NCBI GenBank assembly: GCA_963789555.1
Contig: CAWBKY010000009.1
Span: 124,001-188,000, forward strand
DNA from: JACXTP01 sp963789555
Lineage (GTDB): Archaea; Thermoplasmatota; Thermoplasmata; Methanomassiliicoccales; UBA472
Length of the DNA: 64,000 nt
Direction of reading: 5' to 3'
Shown: in pieces, positions 1-9,493 of the stretch
How positions within the stretch are numbered: position 1 is the first letter of the stretch
How the letters are laid out: each line of letters starts with the position of its first letter
Position numbers and translations under genes: made by a program
Notes under the pieces: generated by a model
Seen by the model: only the letters and a program-made list of their open reading frames with translations
Told to the model about the DNA's origin: nothing
Database searches by the model: none

Positions 1-296
1 CGGTGCTGGTGCGTCCACAAAATGGATATTGCCCTTCGAGGTCACCAAATTGCTGGATGGCAGTCTCCGAGTACTTGGGCGTCAGCCAAAAGCTGCCCGA
101 GAAGCATGTCTCCACCAAGGAGGAGCTGACCGCGATCATCGGTAACGCCGACGACATATTGGGCATCATACCCAAAGCGGAGGACCTCAAGCGTGACCTG
201 AAGGCCGTGGAAGATGCCCTCATGCAAGAGCAGACCGTGGCCGACCAGGTGAGGGAGCTCATCACCAAGCGCAAGAGCTCCGACCAAGATAAGTGA
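1..296 (+). CDS. Hypothetical protein, C-terminal fragment
   Basis: This is the 3' end of a gene that begins before the window. The last 75 or so residues are acidic and basic in alternation, helical in character, and end at a TGA at 294-296. I do not recognise the family. Up to about base 65 the most protein-like reading is in another frame (starting at base 2, hydrophobic, ending LLDG), so a single-base break near 60-75 is likely. It converges on the peptidase gene, with 22 bases between their stops. Confidence 0.45.
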   Translation, partial: VLVRPQNGYCPSRSPNCWMAVSEYLGVSQKLPEKHVSTKEELTAIIGNADDILGIIPKAEDLKRDLKAVEDALMQEQTVADQVRELITKRKSSDQDK

Positions 297-318
297 TGGC
301 CTCTCGGCCCCAAACCCC

Positions 319-1977
319 TTACATTTTCCCTTTTCTTCGCTTCACCACCAACCATATCCCAATCGCTGCCAACCCGACCACGGCCATGATCAGCGATGTA
401 GGTCGAGATCGGTGTTCCGGATGTGCTCTCATCCCCGCTCAGCTCCATCACGACCCCCATCACAACTTGGACCTGTCCACCATCGACCCTTTGTCGACCC
501 ATGTGATGCCATCGTTGAAGCCATCCCGGATGGTGTGGATGTATCCCGCGGCTCGCCCCCTCCCGACCCTCGGTCAACGCGAGAGGCAGACTGTAGACCA
601 TGGTGGCCTGGTCCAATGCCTTCGCCTCGGAAAGGTCCAGGTCCCAACCCCAATAGGAGTTGATGCTTCCCTCGACCGCCTGAGGCGACCGGAAGGTGTC
701 CTGGTCAGACCCGCCTGAAGTGGTTATCTGTAGGGAGATCCCGTCCTTCTCTGCCTGGTCAAGGAACAATCGGTCAAGGTCGATGCCACCGGAGGCGGGG
801 GTACCAGTGATGCACATCTGGGTGGAACCGATGCAATCCAGGTTGATCATCGCCACATAATCCTCCATCTCATTGCTGTGGGCGGCCACGAAATGGGCGC
901 TCCCTACCATCCCGAGCTCCTCCGCCGCAAATGCCACGAAGATCATATTGTACTTTGGGACCAATGCCCCGCTCTGCACCGACCTCCATGGTCTGGGAGG
1001 CGATCTGAAGCATTGCGGCCACCCCGCCGCCGTTGTCGACCGCCCCTTGGCACATGACGCTGTCATAATGCGCCGTGATCAATACGGTCCGGTCCTTATC
1101 GAGACCGGGGACCTCCGCCACCACGTTCCTGTGGGCCACGGTCCCGATCTCCGAGGGGATCCTCATGGAGAGGCGCGACCCCCCTCCAGCGGCGGCCGCC
1201 ATCAGAGGCCTTGCCATCACTGGTGTTCACTGATCCCGTCGGGATGCCTAGGTCCCACAGGTATCCACTGTTCGGACCCAATGGCCTTCCGCCAGAGGAT
1301 GCGAAGGACATCTCCTCCGCGAAGCCCATCCAATCATAGTACCACACATAGATCAGGCCAGCCGGGGTCTGCTCTCGCAACTTGGTGACGAAATGAGATT
1401 CCCAGTCGCTGCGCCACCGCATCTCCCTTGCGACGATTAGGACCTTGCCGCTGGTGTTGAGCTCATCCCACTCATCCAAAGGAAGTGATGCCCCTCGCAT
1501 GGCCAGGTAACTGGATGCCGCTGGCATGGGCATGACGACCACCTCTAAAGGTTCGGACCCGTTCTCCGTGGGCCAACTGAAGGCCTCTGGCATGAATGAC
1601 GCGATTGGATGGACGTCATCAAGGGTGCTAGGGTCGCCATCCTCATCGATCCTGAGGAAGGAGCCTTCGTCGAGGTCCCATCCGGTGAACATGAAGCCCT
1701 CCGACCTCGTTTCCAAACCCATATCGATGAAGCTCAGCTCGATATAGTCCGCCGTCGCCTCAGCCCCGGTGGAACCAGCCACTCGATAGGCTTCGTAACC
1801 ATCGGAGATGGTGGTGATATTGTTCAGATGGTCCCAGAATGCCTCGCCGTCGATCAGCTGTCCCTTTTCGACCGGCCCATGGGCCATTACCACTGGCCCC
1901 ATTGACGCGACGCAAAGTACCGAGCCCAAGATGATGGCAGAGGCGATGACGGCGGTGATGGCTCGAAGAAGTCCCAT
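319..1977 (-). CDS. Membrane-anchored M28 family zinc aminopeptidase (frame broken several times)
   Basis: Predicted extracellular zinc peptidase of family M28. The N-terminus is a signal peptide (short basic start, hydrophobic run, then VMAHG), followed by a PA-like region. The metal-binding core reads TAHYDS with DNGGG, then FAAEELGMVGS carrying the catalytic Glu pair, then NLDCIGS. The reading frame breaks near 1205, 955, 540, 450 and 385. Followed through the breaks, the protein ends in a hydrophobic segment (SLIMAVVGLAAIGIWLVV) with a KRRKGK tail and TAA at 319-321: a C-terminal membrane anchor. Total is about 550 residues. A TATA-like box at 2010-2018 suggests a short leader. It could be a true pseudogene, but similar breaks in essential genes favour sequence error. 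Confidence 0.7.
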
Positions 1978-2158
1978 GTAGACCGCGATAAAGTTAGCAT
2001 GGGACGCTATATAATAGGAATCCTATAATTATTTATTAATTTATATATAATAATATCCTGTGGGGCGAGGGCAAGTTCCCTCTCGTGGTGCGGTCCGGGC
2101 CCATTAAAACTATTAGTGCAGTCGGTAATAGAAATCATCAAGCACGACTGAATAAACA
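1978..2158. promoter_or_regulatory. AT-rich divergent promoter region
   Basis: This spacer between divergent genes has a very AT-rich core (about 2008-2052) with TATA-like boxes on the minus strand for the peptidase. A weaker box near 2103-2110 faces the methyltransferase gene. A short GC stem (GAGGG near 2067 with CCCTC near 2080) lies between them. No coding sequence is seen. Confidence 0.35.
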
Positions 2159-3220
2159 ATGGGCACAGGGAGGTTGACATTGAACGAATGGCAGAGGTTG
2201 AACGCCATGCTGAACGGGGAGTACGTGGACCGTCCCCCATGCATCTGTCCGATGCAAACGGCCACCTCGGCCCTCATGAAGGCTTCGGGGGCCTATTACC
2301 CAATGGTGCAGGATGACCCCCACCAGATGGCGAGATTGGCGGAGGCCGCGTTCACCCAGGCGGGCATCGAGAACGTCCGCATCCCTTTTGATGAGAGCGT
2401 CGAGGTTTCCGCATTCGGGGCGGCGACCGGAAGCAAGGGGGCCAGGCGCCACCCTATAGTCCTAGAACATCTAGTAAGGTCGCCGGAGGACGTTGACCGG
2501 TTGGAGGTACCAGACCCGGTCTCGAGCGATAGGACCAGGACGGTGCTGCGAGCGGCGTGGGTTCTTGATAATCAGAGGAAATCATTGCCGATATTGCTCG
2601 GGGTCATATCGCCATTGACCTTGGCAATGCATCTGCGGGGGGACCACGAGCTAATGATGGACATGGTCGACGACCCGGGATTGGCGGCCTCGCTTCTGGA
2701 GAAGGCCGCTCAGTTCTTGCTCGAATACACAAGGAAGGGGGCGGACCATGGAGTTGACATGATCGTCATCGATGACTCCTTGGCAAGTGGGGATTTCCTC
2801 ACCGATGAGCAGTTCATGGTCTTCGCGGAGCCGTTCGATGACCGCATAGCCAACGAGATCAGGAAGAACGATATCGAATCGATCCTGCACGTCTGTGGGA
2901 ATCTTACCTCCAAGCAGCTTGAGAGGATGGTGGAGGTGGACGCCAACGCCATGAGCATCGACCAGGACGTATCGGTCCCAGAGGCCAAGCGAATAGCGTC
3001 CAGGCGAAAGATGAAGGTCATCGGGAGCTTGTGCCCGAGCAGGACCCTGCTCATGGGCGACGTGGGGCTGGTGGAGGAGGTTACGAAACGATGCCTGGGC
3101 GAGGGGGTCGACGCCGTCGCCCCAGGCTGCAACCTGGAGCTTTACACCCCAACGGAGAACCTGAAGGCTATGGTGGAGGCCACCAAACGCCATGGTCGCC
3201 CGAACGAAGGAGGGAGATGA
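2159..3220 (+). CDS. Uroporphyrinogen decarboxylase-fold methylcobamide:CoM methyltransferase (MtaA/MtbA-like)
   Basis: About 353 residues with the URO-D fold. The zinc-ligand pattern of corrinoid:thiol methyltransferases is present: H244 and C246 in ILHVCGNL, and C324 in APGCNLELYTP. True URO-D enzymes lack this set, so the predicted role is methyl transfer from a methylated corrinoid protein to coenzyme M or a similar thiol. The start is uncertain: ATG at 2159, or TTG at 2180, which has a GGGAGG (2168-2173) six bases ahead and fits the usual family N-terminus. It overlaps the next gene by ATGA, so the two are co-translated. No corrinoid protein or substrate methyltransferase lies nearby, so the methyl donor cannot be told. 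Confidence 0.8.
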   Translation: MGTGRLTLNEWQRLNAMLNGEYVDRPPCICPMQTATSALMKASGAYYPMVQDDPHQMARLAEAAFTQAGIENVRIPFDESVEVSAFGAATGSKGARRHPIVLEHLVRSPEDVDRLEVPDPVSSDRTRTVLRAAWVLDNQRKSLPILLGVISPLTLAMHLRGDHELMMDMVDDPGLAASLLEKAAQFLLEYTRKGADHGVDMIVIDDSLASGDFLTDEQFMVFAEPFDDRIANEIRKNDIESILHVCGNLTSKQLERMVEVDANAMSIDQDVSVPEAKRIASRRKMKVIGSLCPSRTLLMGDVGLVEEVTKRCLGEGVDAVAPGCNLELYTPTENLKAMVEATKRHGRPNEGGR

Positions 3221-4016
3221 GCAACCCGTTGGCTTTGGGAATAGTGGGCTGCGAGGTCATGGAGGATGAGATCTCCCACCTGGTCGGACGTGATATGGAT
3301 GTCGTCAATGTCCTTTTGATAGACGCCACCGGATCGAACCGGATGGAACAGAAGATCCTAGGGATCGGCCCGAACAAGAACGTCCTGAGGGTCAATTGTC
3401 CCGATGTGCTCCCGGAACTAGACCTGAGACCATGGTCTTTCCGGTAATGATCTGGCTCAAGCCGATCGAATTGCACCAGAGCCCGCCATTGCTTCGAGAG
3501 CAGGTCCACTCGGCCATCAAATGCATGGAGCCCCACGTCAAGTCGTTCATCATGTTCTATGGCCAATGCGGTTATGCCTTCCGGAACGTGGAAAAGGTGT
3601 TAGAGGATGTCCATGTCCCGGTCACATTGCTGAAAGGCAGCAACGATATGTTGGTGGATGATTGCACCGGATCATTGTTAGGCGGCTCGGAGGAATACCG
3701 GCAGTTCCTCATAGCCCAGCAGGGGGCATACGTCCTGAACACCATGTGGGCGGCCAATTGGAAGGAGTTCATGCAGGAGATCCAGATGCTCAGAGACCCG
3801 AAGGACGTTTCAGAGATCAAGGAGGTGTTCCAGTACATGGACTATCGTGTGGTGGTTGGTCTGGATACAGGACTGGTGGAGTCGACCGTCTTCGATCGCC
3901 AATTGGAGGAGTTCGCCAATATATTCGGTATGAAGATACAGAGGTTCCCTTGCTCCCTCAGCGTTGTGGAGCGTTGCTACCAGGAAGCCAAGGGCAAGCT
4001 TTTTTTAAAGGATTAA
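3217..4016 (+). CDS. DUF1638 family protein (one frame break)
   Basis: The N-terminal part (ALGIVGCEVMEDEI, then a hydrophobic strand) and the C-terminal part (VMIWLKPIELHQSPP through LLGGSEEYRQF to a Cys-containing tail) both look like DUF1638, a family often found beside corrinoid methyltransferases in methanogens and acetogens. The two parts are in different frames. The first runs into TAA at 3445-3447 and the second continues from about 3425, so one base has been lost or gained there. The joined length is about 265 residues. Its ATG overlaps the stop of the MtaA-like gene. The biochemical function of DUF1638 is unknown; the pairing suggests a role in methyl-corrinoid handling. Confidence 0.7.
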
Positions 4017-4034
4017 AAAGGATGGGTTTATTCG

Positions 4035-4397
4035 CTAGCTCTCGCGCTCCGCACCCTGAAGTTCACCAACCGCTCCGCTCCGGTGAAGGACCCCAGGATG
4101 TATGTCGATTACAATCAGTGCCAGAAGCAATGCCGCCATGATCTCGGTAGAACCCAGGCCGAGGACCAGCCCTGCGATCAGGAAAATGGGCCCTGCCCGC
4201 CCCCAACCTCTTCCTCGGTTGCCTGCGTTCGTGATCAGGGCAACAGCGGTCAGGACCAATAATGAAGCCATCACCATGGCTACTAACGAATGTCCTAGGA
4301 TCGTTGGACCAGTTGGGATCAGGGCGACCCCCACGGGAACCGTCACCGCCAAAGCGGAAAAGAAAGCGACCTCATTTACATTATCCATCGAATGCAT
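4035..4397 (-). CDS. Small integral membrane protein, unknown function
   Basis: A protein of 117-120 residues with three or four hydrophobic segments (AFFSALAVTVPVGVALI, LVAMVMASLLVLTAVALI and a last long one) separated by a GRGWGR loop. The family is not recognised. Starts at ATG 4397 and ATG 4388 are both possible; a TATA-like stretch near 4425 would place transcription start close to either, giving a leaderless or nearly leaderless message. It converges on the DUF1638 gene. Confidence 0.55.
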   Translation of the reverse strand: MHSMDNVNEVAFFSALAVTVPVGVALIPTGPTILGHSLVAMVMASLLVLTAVALITNAGNRGRGWGRAGPIFLIAGLVLGLGSTEIMAALLLALIVIDIHPGVLHRSGAVGELQGAERES

Positions 4398-4542
4398 CCA
4401 TCCCTAGTTATTGAATGATTTTTATAAAAATAAAATTTTCGGTCGAATGATGGCAATGCCCCTAGGTGGACCCATTCAGGAAAAACATTAGATAGAACAC
4501 AATCCCCTATAACGGTGGAAATATGGAACGAGGGTGAAAACA

Positions 4543-5193
4543 ATGGCCGTTTCAGATTACCTAGGAAGGTTCTGGTTCAGCGCCGAGCCGATGTTCGGTG
4601 TCATCATGGTGGTATGTTTCACCAGCCTGTTCAGGTTGAACAGCGACATTCCAGACGACATCGTTGATATAGTCCTCCAGTCAGCACTGGCATGTTGTTT
4701 CGCCTGGGGCCTGGTCGATGGGGTCTTCTATGTCTGGGAAGGAAGATTCGAGACCAGGCGGAAGAAGAAGGTCTTCAAGGACCTGAACAGTGGGGAGAAG
4801 GTGGAGGCTACCGAACTTATCGATTCGGCAATGGCGGACACCTATCTGGATTATCTCGATGAGAAAGATAGAAAGGATGTAATCGATAAGATCTCGCAAG
4901 GAATGAAAAAGGATGACCCCCCAAGTAGCTCATTGAAGGAGGACTTGACCATAATCGCGATAACGGTAGGGCTTGTGCTCGGGACGGGGGCGTTCGTGGT
5001 CCTACCATTCTATCTGATGGATGATCTGGGGGACGCGTTGGTAACCTCCAATATGATGTGCATCATGGTGCTCTTCATCATGGGGTTCTACCGCAGGGAG
5101 ACGAAGAACCTGGTGGAAAAAATGGGGAGCGGGATCGTGACCGCTTTGGTCGGAGTGATAATCACAGTGGTCACGGTCATCCTTGGAGGCTGA
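4543..5193 (+). CDS. VIT1/CCC1-like integral membrane protein
   Basis: About 216 residues. Two hydrophobic segments at the N-terminus contain the run AWGLVDGVFY. A charged cytosolic middle (KKKVFKDLNSGEK through DEKDRKDV) follows, and then three hydrophobic segments to the end. This layout resembles archaeal members of the VIT1/CCC1 iron/manganese transporter superfamily, but the match is from memory and the metal specificity is not visible. ATG 4543 is preferred because GAGGGTG at 4530-4536 sits at ribosome-binding distance; a GTG at 4534 is the longer alternative. Confidence 0.5.
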   Translation: MAVSDYLGRFWFSAEPMFGVIMVVCFTSLFRLNSDIPDDIVDIVLQSALACCFAWGLVDGVFYVWEGRFETRRKKKVFKDLNSGEKVEATELIDSAMADTYLDYLDEKDRKDVIDKISQGMKKDDPPSSSLKEDLTIIAITVGLVLGTGAFVVLPFYLMDDLGDALVTSNMMCIMVLFIMGFYRRETKNLVEKMGSGIVTALVGVIITVVTVILGG

Positions 5194-5348
5194 GGAAGGG
5201 AATAAGACACGGAATTGCCCGAAAAAATGTTGATCTGGAACGTCTACCCAGGGCCTTACGATTCCATTATTTTTTTCTTTCAGATCGGTTGAGAGATAGG
5301 ATTATCACCCTCTGTCCGATATCTCAATAAATAAAGGGAGGAATCATA

Positions 5349-5979
5349 ATAAAAACTGTTTATTGCTATGTATTCGATACTCTGGCAGATTGGGAGCCGA
5401 CGTACGCCCTGGCTGAGTTACGTTCCGGGCGCTACTTTAAAGACCGGGCGTTGAAGTTTAACGTAAAAACCGTAGGTCTGAACAAGGATTCCGTGACCAC
5501 GATGGGTGGTATCAGGATACTGCCAGATATGACCGTTGCCGACATAAATTTGGAAGAAGCCGGATTAATGGTTCTGCCCGGGGGTAACACATGGCTGGAA
5601 CCTATACATGAACCGATGTTCCCGGTTATTAGAGCGTTTTTAGAAAATAAGATCCCGGTGGCAGCTATTTGCGGAGCAACGATGGGTCTGGCGGCAAATG
5701 GGCTGCTAGAAGATTCGAGCTCATACCAGTAACGATCTGGGCTACCTGAAGATGTGCGTCCCGACCTATAGAGGTGAATCACGGTATGTGCAGGAGCCAT
5801 CGGTTTGTGATAGGGACCTGATCACAGCTTCAGGCGTAGCTCCTCTAGAGTTTGCCCGAGAAATCCTGATGAAGCTGGATGTTATGTCCCCGGCGACGAT
5901 AGAGGCGTGGTATCGACTCTACCGGACATATGAGGCAACCCACTTCTTTGCCCTTATGCAGTCATTACCGAAAGCGTAA
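5349..5979 (+). CDS. DJ-1/PfpI family class I glutamine amidotransferase-like protein (one frame break)
   Basis: The protein reads KTVYCYVFDTLADWEP, then MVLPGGN, then the nucleophile elbow AAICGATMG with the family Cys, then HTSNDLGYLK after a frame change near 5720. About 209 residues in all. The first in-frame codon at ribosome-binding distance from GGGAGG (5336-5341) is ATA at 5349; an ATG would be expected there, so either a base is wrong or a rare start is used. Members are putative chaperones, deglycases or amidases; no specific substrate is implied. The gene is clearly richer in A+T than its neighbours, which suggests recent acquisition. Confidence 0.7.
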
Positions 5980-6211
5980 AGATTCAGGCGGATTCATTGA
6001 TAAAGTCTAATGGCCGCATGTGAGATTGCTACTTTGCCAAGTGTCAATTTCATGATTTTTTATTATCCTAAGCCATGGGTCTTGAGAATGCCGGTAAGAT
6101 CAAAGCCGGTCAAAAGACCTAGATAGATGACTTTTAAAACATTTGGCCAGGAGCCAGGTTTGAACATTAGGAACCACGATCTGCGAACGACCGAAGGGAG
6201 GGTTTTACACT
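5980..6211. other. AT-rich spacer with no recognised gene
   Basis: An A+T-rich stretch between the DJ-1-like gene and a small reading frame. A T-run at about 6055-6061 could end transcription of the DJ-1-like gene. I see no coding sequence or RNA I can name. Confidence 0.3.
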
Positions 6212-6403
6212 GTGCCGGAGTCCATATTGAGGAGATCGTCGACGATATTCGGGCTCAAGGACACCAAAACGACATTGCATTTCCACGGGCTTTACAAAGA
6301 AGATGTGGGAAAGGCTATGCAAAAACTCGCCCATCGTCGGAAATATCTTGCGATAGCCAGCGAAATGGTGGACGGATCGGGATTTGAACCCGAGACCTCC
6401 TGA
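6212..6403 (+). CDS. Small hypothetical protein overlapping tRNA-Ala antisense
   Basis: A 63-residue reading frame starting at GTG 6212, with a strong GGGAGGGT (6196-6203) eight bases ahead. It is rich in Lys, Leu and His. Its last 13 codons run through the opposite-strand tRNA-Ala gene, so the C-terminus is the antisense of the tRNA. No family recognised. The good ribosome-binding site supports translation; the overlap with a tRNA suggests a gene fragment joined to the tRNA end. It may not be real. Confidence 0.25.
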   Translation: MPESILRRSSTIFGLKDTKTTLHFHGLYKEDVGKAMQKLAHRRKYLAIASEMVDGSGFEPETS

Positions 6404-6442
6404 TTGCAAATCAGGCGATCTTCCAGTCTGATCTATCCGCCC
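6366..6442 (-). tRNA. tRNA-Ala (UGC)
   Basis: The reverse complement folds as a full cloverleaf: acceptor GGGCGGA/TCCGTCC, D arm GATC/GATC, anticodon stem CCTGA/TCAGG around loop TTTGCAA (anticodon UGC), T arm TCGGG/CCCGA with TTCAAAT. Position 3-70 is the G-U pair that marks alanine tRNAs. Discriminator A is followed by an encoded CCA (6366-6368). No intron. Confidence 0.95.
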
Positions 6443-6488
6443 TGTGGCTGCTCGTATCAACCTGAACGATAAATAGGTTTCTAGGTGC

Positions 6489-8136
6489 CTATTTGCAGAT
6501 GGCGCCATCGGCCGCGCTGGAGACGAGCTTGCGGTACTTGGCCAGGACCCCTTTCGGGTTCCGATCGACGACCTTGACCCTCTCCATGCGCTCCTTCATC
6601 TCCTTCGGGGAGACCAGAAGGTCGATCTTCCTGCCCGGGATGTCGATGCAGACCTTGTCCCCATCCCTGACCGCCGCGATAGGACCTCGCTCGAATGCCT
6701 CCGGGCATACGTGGCCTATGCATGGGCCTTTGGTGGCGCCTGAGAACCTCCCGTCGGTGATCAGCGCCACCGAATCCATCAGACCCATGCCGGAGATCAT
6801 GCTGGTGGGTCCTAGCATCTCGGGCATCCCCGGGCCTCCTTTCGGTCCCTCGTACCTGATCACTACCACGTCCCCGGCGTGGATCTTGCCATGGCTGATG
6901 GCTTTGACCGCATCGTCCTCCGAGTCGAACACCTTGGCGTTGCCGGTGAAGCGCATCATGCCCTCGCCCACAGCGGCCTGCTTGACCACCGAACCTTGAG
7001 GGGCCAGGTTGCCATAGAGGACGGCGATCCCGCCTTCCTTGTGGAACGGGTTCTCCTTGGGGCGAATGACCTCGGCGTCCTTGACGACGGACTCCTTCAG
7101 GATGGCCTTGATCTTCTTGCCGGACACGGTCATCTCATCGGAGAGGTCTTCCTCCAACCTCTTCATCATGGCAGGCACCCCACCCGCTCGATCGAAGTCG
7201 CCCATGGAGTATGGACCGGACGGCATGATGCTGGTCAGGTGCGGTATCCTCCTGGAGACCTCGTCGAAGACCTTGAGGTCGACCTTGAAGCCGAACTCAG
7301 TGGCTATCGCGGGGATGTGCAGCGCAGTATTGGTGGAACCGCCAATGGCCATGTCGACCTTGACGGCATTCAGGAACGAGTCCCTGGTGACGATGGTGCT
7401 CGGTTTTATCTCGCCGCGGGCTAGCTCCACCGCCCTCTTACCCGTCTCGTAGGCCAGTTCCATCTTCCTCTGGCTGTTGGCCATGGATGACCCACAGTCG
7501 GTAAGGCTCATGCCGAGGGCTTCGGTCAGGCAGGCCATGGTGTTGGCCGTGAACAATCCCGCGCAGGCCCCCTCGCCCGGGCAAGCACAGCGCTCGATGG
7601 CCCTGACGCCCTCCTCATCCATTTTTCCTGCGTTGTATTGGCCCAATGCCTCGAACACGCTCTGCAGACTGAGTTTCTTGTCGTCCAGGCAACCAGTCTC
7701 CATCGGTCCGCCCGTGAGCATGATGCAGGGAACGTCCATGCGCCCAGCCGCCATGAGCATGCCTGGGGTGATCTTGTCGCAATTGGTGAGTCCGACCCAA
7801 CCATCGAACTGGTGGGCCTGCACCATGAGCTCGACGCAATCGGCGATGGTCTCCCTCGACGCCAACGAATAGCGCATCCCAGTGTGGCCCATGGCGATGC
7901 CGTCGCATATGCCCGGCACCCCGAACGTGAAGGGCACGCCCCCAGCATCGATTATGCCTCTTCTTGACCTCCTCAAGGAGCTTATTGAGGTGGATGTGGC
8001 CGGGTATGATCTCGTTCCAGGAGTTGGCGATGCCTATGAACGGCTTCTCGAAGTCCTCGTCCTTCAGACCATCGGCGCGGAGCAGGCTGCGGCTCGGCGC
8101 CTTCTCCACTCCCTTCTTGACGTTGTCACTTCTCAT
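6489..8136 (-). CDS. ilvD: Dihydroxy-acid dehydratase (one frame break)
   Basis: Dehydrates 2,3-dihydroxy-isovalerate and 2,3-dihydroxy-3-methylvalerate to the keto acids of valine and isoleucine synthesis; cytosolic Fe-S enzyme. The N-terminal part (SRSLLRADGLKDEDF, FIGIANSWNEIIPGHIHLN) is in one frame and the rest (GGVPFTFGVPGICDGIAMGH, NCDKITPGML, CPGEGACAGLFTANTM) in another, so one base is wrong near 7955. The joined length, about 548 residues, is normal. The Cys of NCDKITPG and of GACAG are the expected cluster ligands. The stop is TAG. No other branched-chain amino acid genes are nearby. Confidence 0.92.
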
Positions 8137-8194
8137 GTTCTCACGACTGGAACTGGAATCGGCATGTCTCTTGTCTGATTCAATGTTTGCGGTG

Positions 8195-9043
8195 TCAGAC
8201 CCTCTTCACCCCATAGAGGTTGACGCCTTCTTGCATCAGCCGTGCCCAGGACCTTTTCGTAGAGCTCACCGGTGATGAGGTCCCGCTCGGGGATGTCGTA
8301 TGGACCACATCCGAACCTCGATGGAATATCCATCATCACTGAGCTCTGTCACCAGCAGGGTGGGTTTGAATGGATCCTTGCCCATGACCAAGTCGGACTT
8401 GTACTCCAGATATTCGCGTATCTTGTCTGGTATGATGTTCTTCGTCAGGAGTTCTTCGCTGCTCCAGGGAAGTATCCTGCCGTCCTGCCCTGGCCGTCAT
8501 CCATGATCACCCTCCGCACAGATTGATATCATTATTGATCGGCAGAGTGAGTGTTCAAGATGACCATTATCAATGCCAGCATGGGTGTAGTTCACAATCT
8601 TGTTTGCCAGTAAGAAGGAGTTGGGGACCACGAACTCCCTTCCATCGATGTCCACGAAGACCGTGCCGAGGATCTGGACATCCTTAACTATGGCGATGGT
8701 GGTGTTCGGGAGCCCCACCCACCTCGACCCAGTCATTGGTCTTGATCCTTTTGTCCATGGAGATCAGCATTCCTGCCATGGCGTTCTGCATGATCTGCTG
8801 GGAGGCGAAAGCGACGGCGATACCGATGATCCCGATGGAGGTCAGCACGACGTTCAAGGTCACATTGAACAGGTTGACCAACATGGCGTTCAACATCAGA
8901 GTGCCCGAGATTATGACAACGATCCTCGTCAACAACTTGGACTTGTCTGGTCCCATATTGGGGGTCAGGAATCGACATGAGCATAATGTAGCGATGCTGC
9001 AAATGATGATTATCGCAGCCAACCAGATCAATGCCTCGATCAT
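8195..9043 (-). CDS. MscS family mechanosensitive ion channel (several frame breaks)
   Basis: The start at 9043 gives hydrophobic segments and then the pore-lining region (GIIGIAVAFASQQIMQNAMAG), followed by the beta domain (DWVEVGG, IDGREFVVPNS, NKIVNYTH). The cytosolic end continues in other frames: SSEELLTKNIIPDKIREYLE, then YDIPERDLITGELYEKVL, then GVNLYGVKRV with TGA at 8195-8197. Frame changes fall near 8715, 8540, 8310 and 8235. The joined protein would be about 280 residues, a small MscS. Its likely role is release of solutes under membrane tension. The number of breaks leaves decay possible. Confidence 0.7.
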
Positions 9044-9145
9044 ACTCCTCCCATCGCCATCGGATAGTCCTAGAGGGAGATTGTACTAAAAACCTTATCG
9101 GATAATTTATGACCCGAGCTTAAAAATTGAGTGATATTAAAGAGT

Positions 9146-9457
9146 TTAGGATCGTAGCACGATCTCGATGTTTACGCCGTCGGGAACCTGAATGCGCATG
9201 AGCTGTCTGAGGGCTCTCTCATCGGCATCGAGGTCGATGAGGCGCTTGTGGATGCGCATCTCCCAGCGGTCCCAGGTCTCAGAGCCCTCTCCGTCGGGGC
9301 TCTTGCGGCAGGGTACCTGCAGCCTCTTGGTGGGCAGCGGTATCGGGCCACGGATGGCAACTCCAGTCCTTTGTGAGATCTGTTTGATCTGAGAGCAGAC
9401 GCTGTCCACTTTCTTCGGGTCGGTCCCGCTCAGCGATATCCTAGCGCGCTGTGGCAT
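9146..9457 (-). CDS. rps10: Small ribosomal subunit protein uS10
   Basis: 103 residues, matching archaeal S10 throughout: RARISLSGTDPKKVD, GPIPLPTKRLQVPCRKSPDGEGSETWDRWEMR split over the usual loop, and the C-terminal VNIEIVL. It lies 36 bases after EF-1A, the usual archaeal order at the end of the str operon. Confidence 0.97.
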   Translation of the reverse strand: MPQRARISLSGTDPKKVDSVCSQIKQISQRTGVAIRGPIPLPTKRLQVPCRKSPDGEGSETWDRWEMRIHKRLIDLDADERALRQLMRIQVPDGVNIEIVLRS

Positions 9458-9493
9458 GGGTTATACCTTCAAATAAAGGGAAATGGAAGGGGT

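Noticed and set aside
293..718. 141-residue plus-strand reading frame
   Set aside because: Lies antisense to the C-terminal part of the M28 peptidase and has no protein character.
3410..3450. Pyrrolysine or programmed shift in DUF1638
   Set aside because: The break is a TAA in one frame with coding continuing in another, the same pattern as in EF-1A and many other genes; a sequence error is simpler.
6127..6387. 86-residue frame overlapping the small gene ahead of tRNA-Ala
   Set aside because: The neighbouring frame at 6212 has the better ribosome-binding site; this one has no clear start signal.
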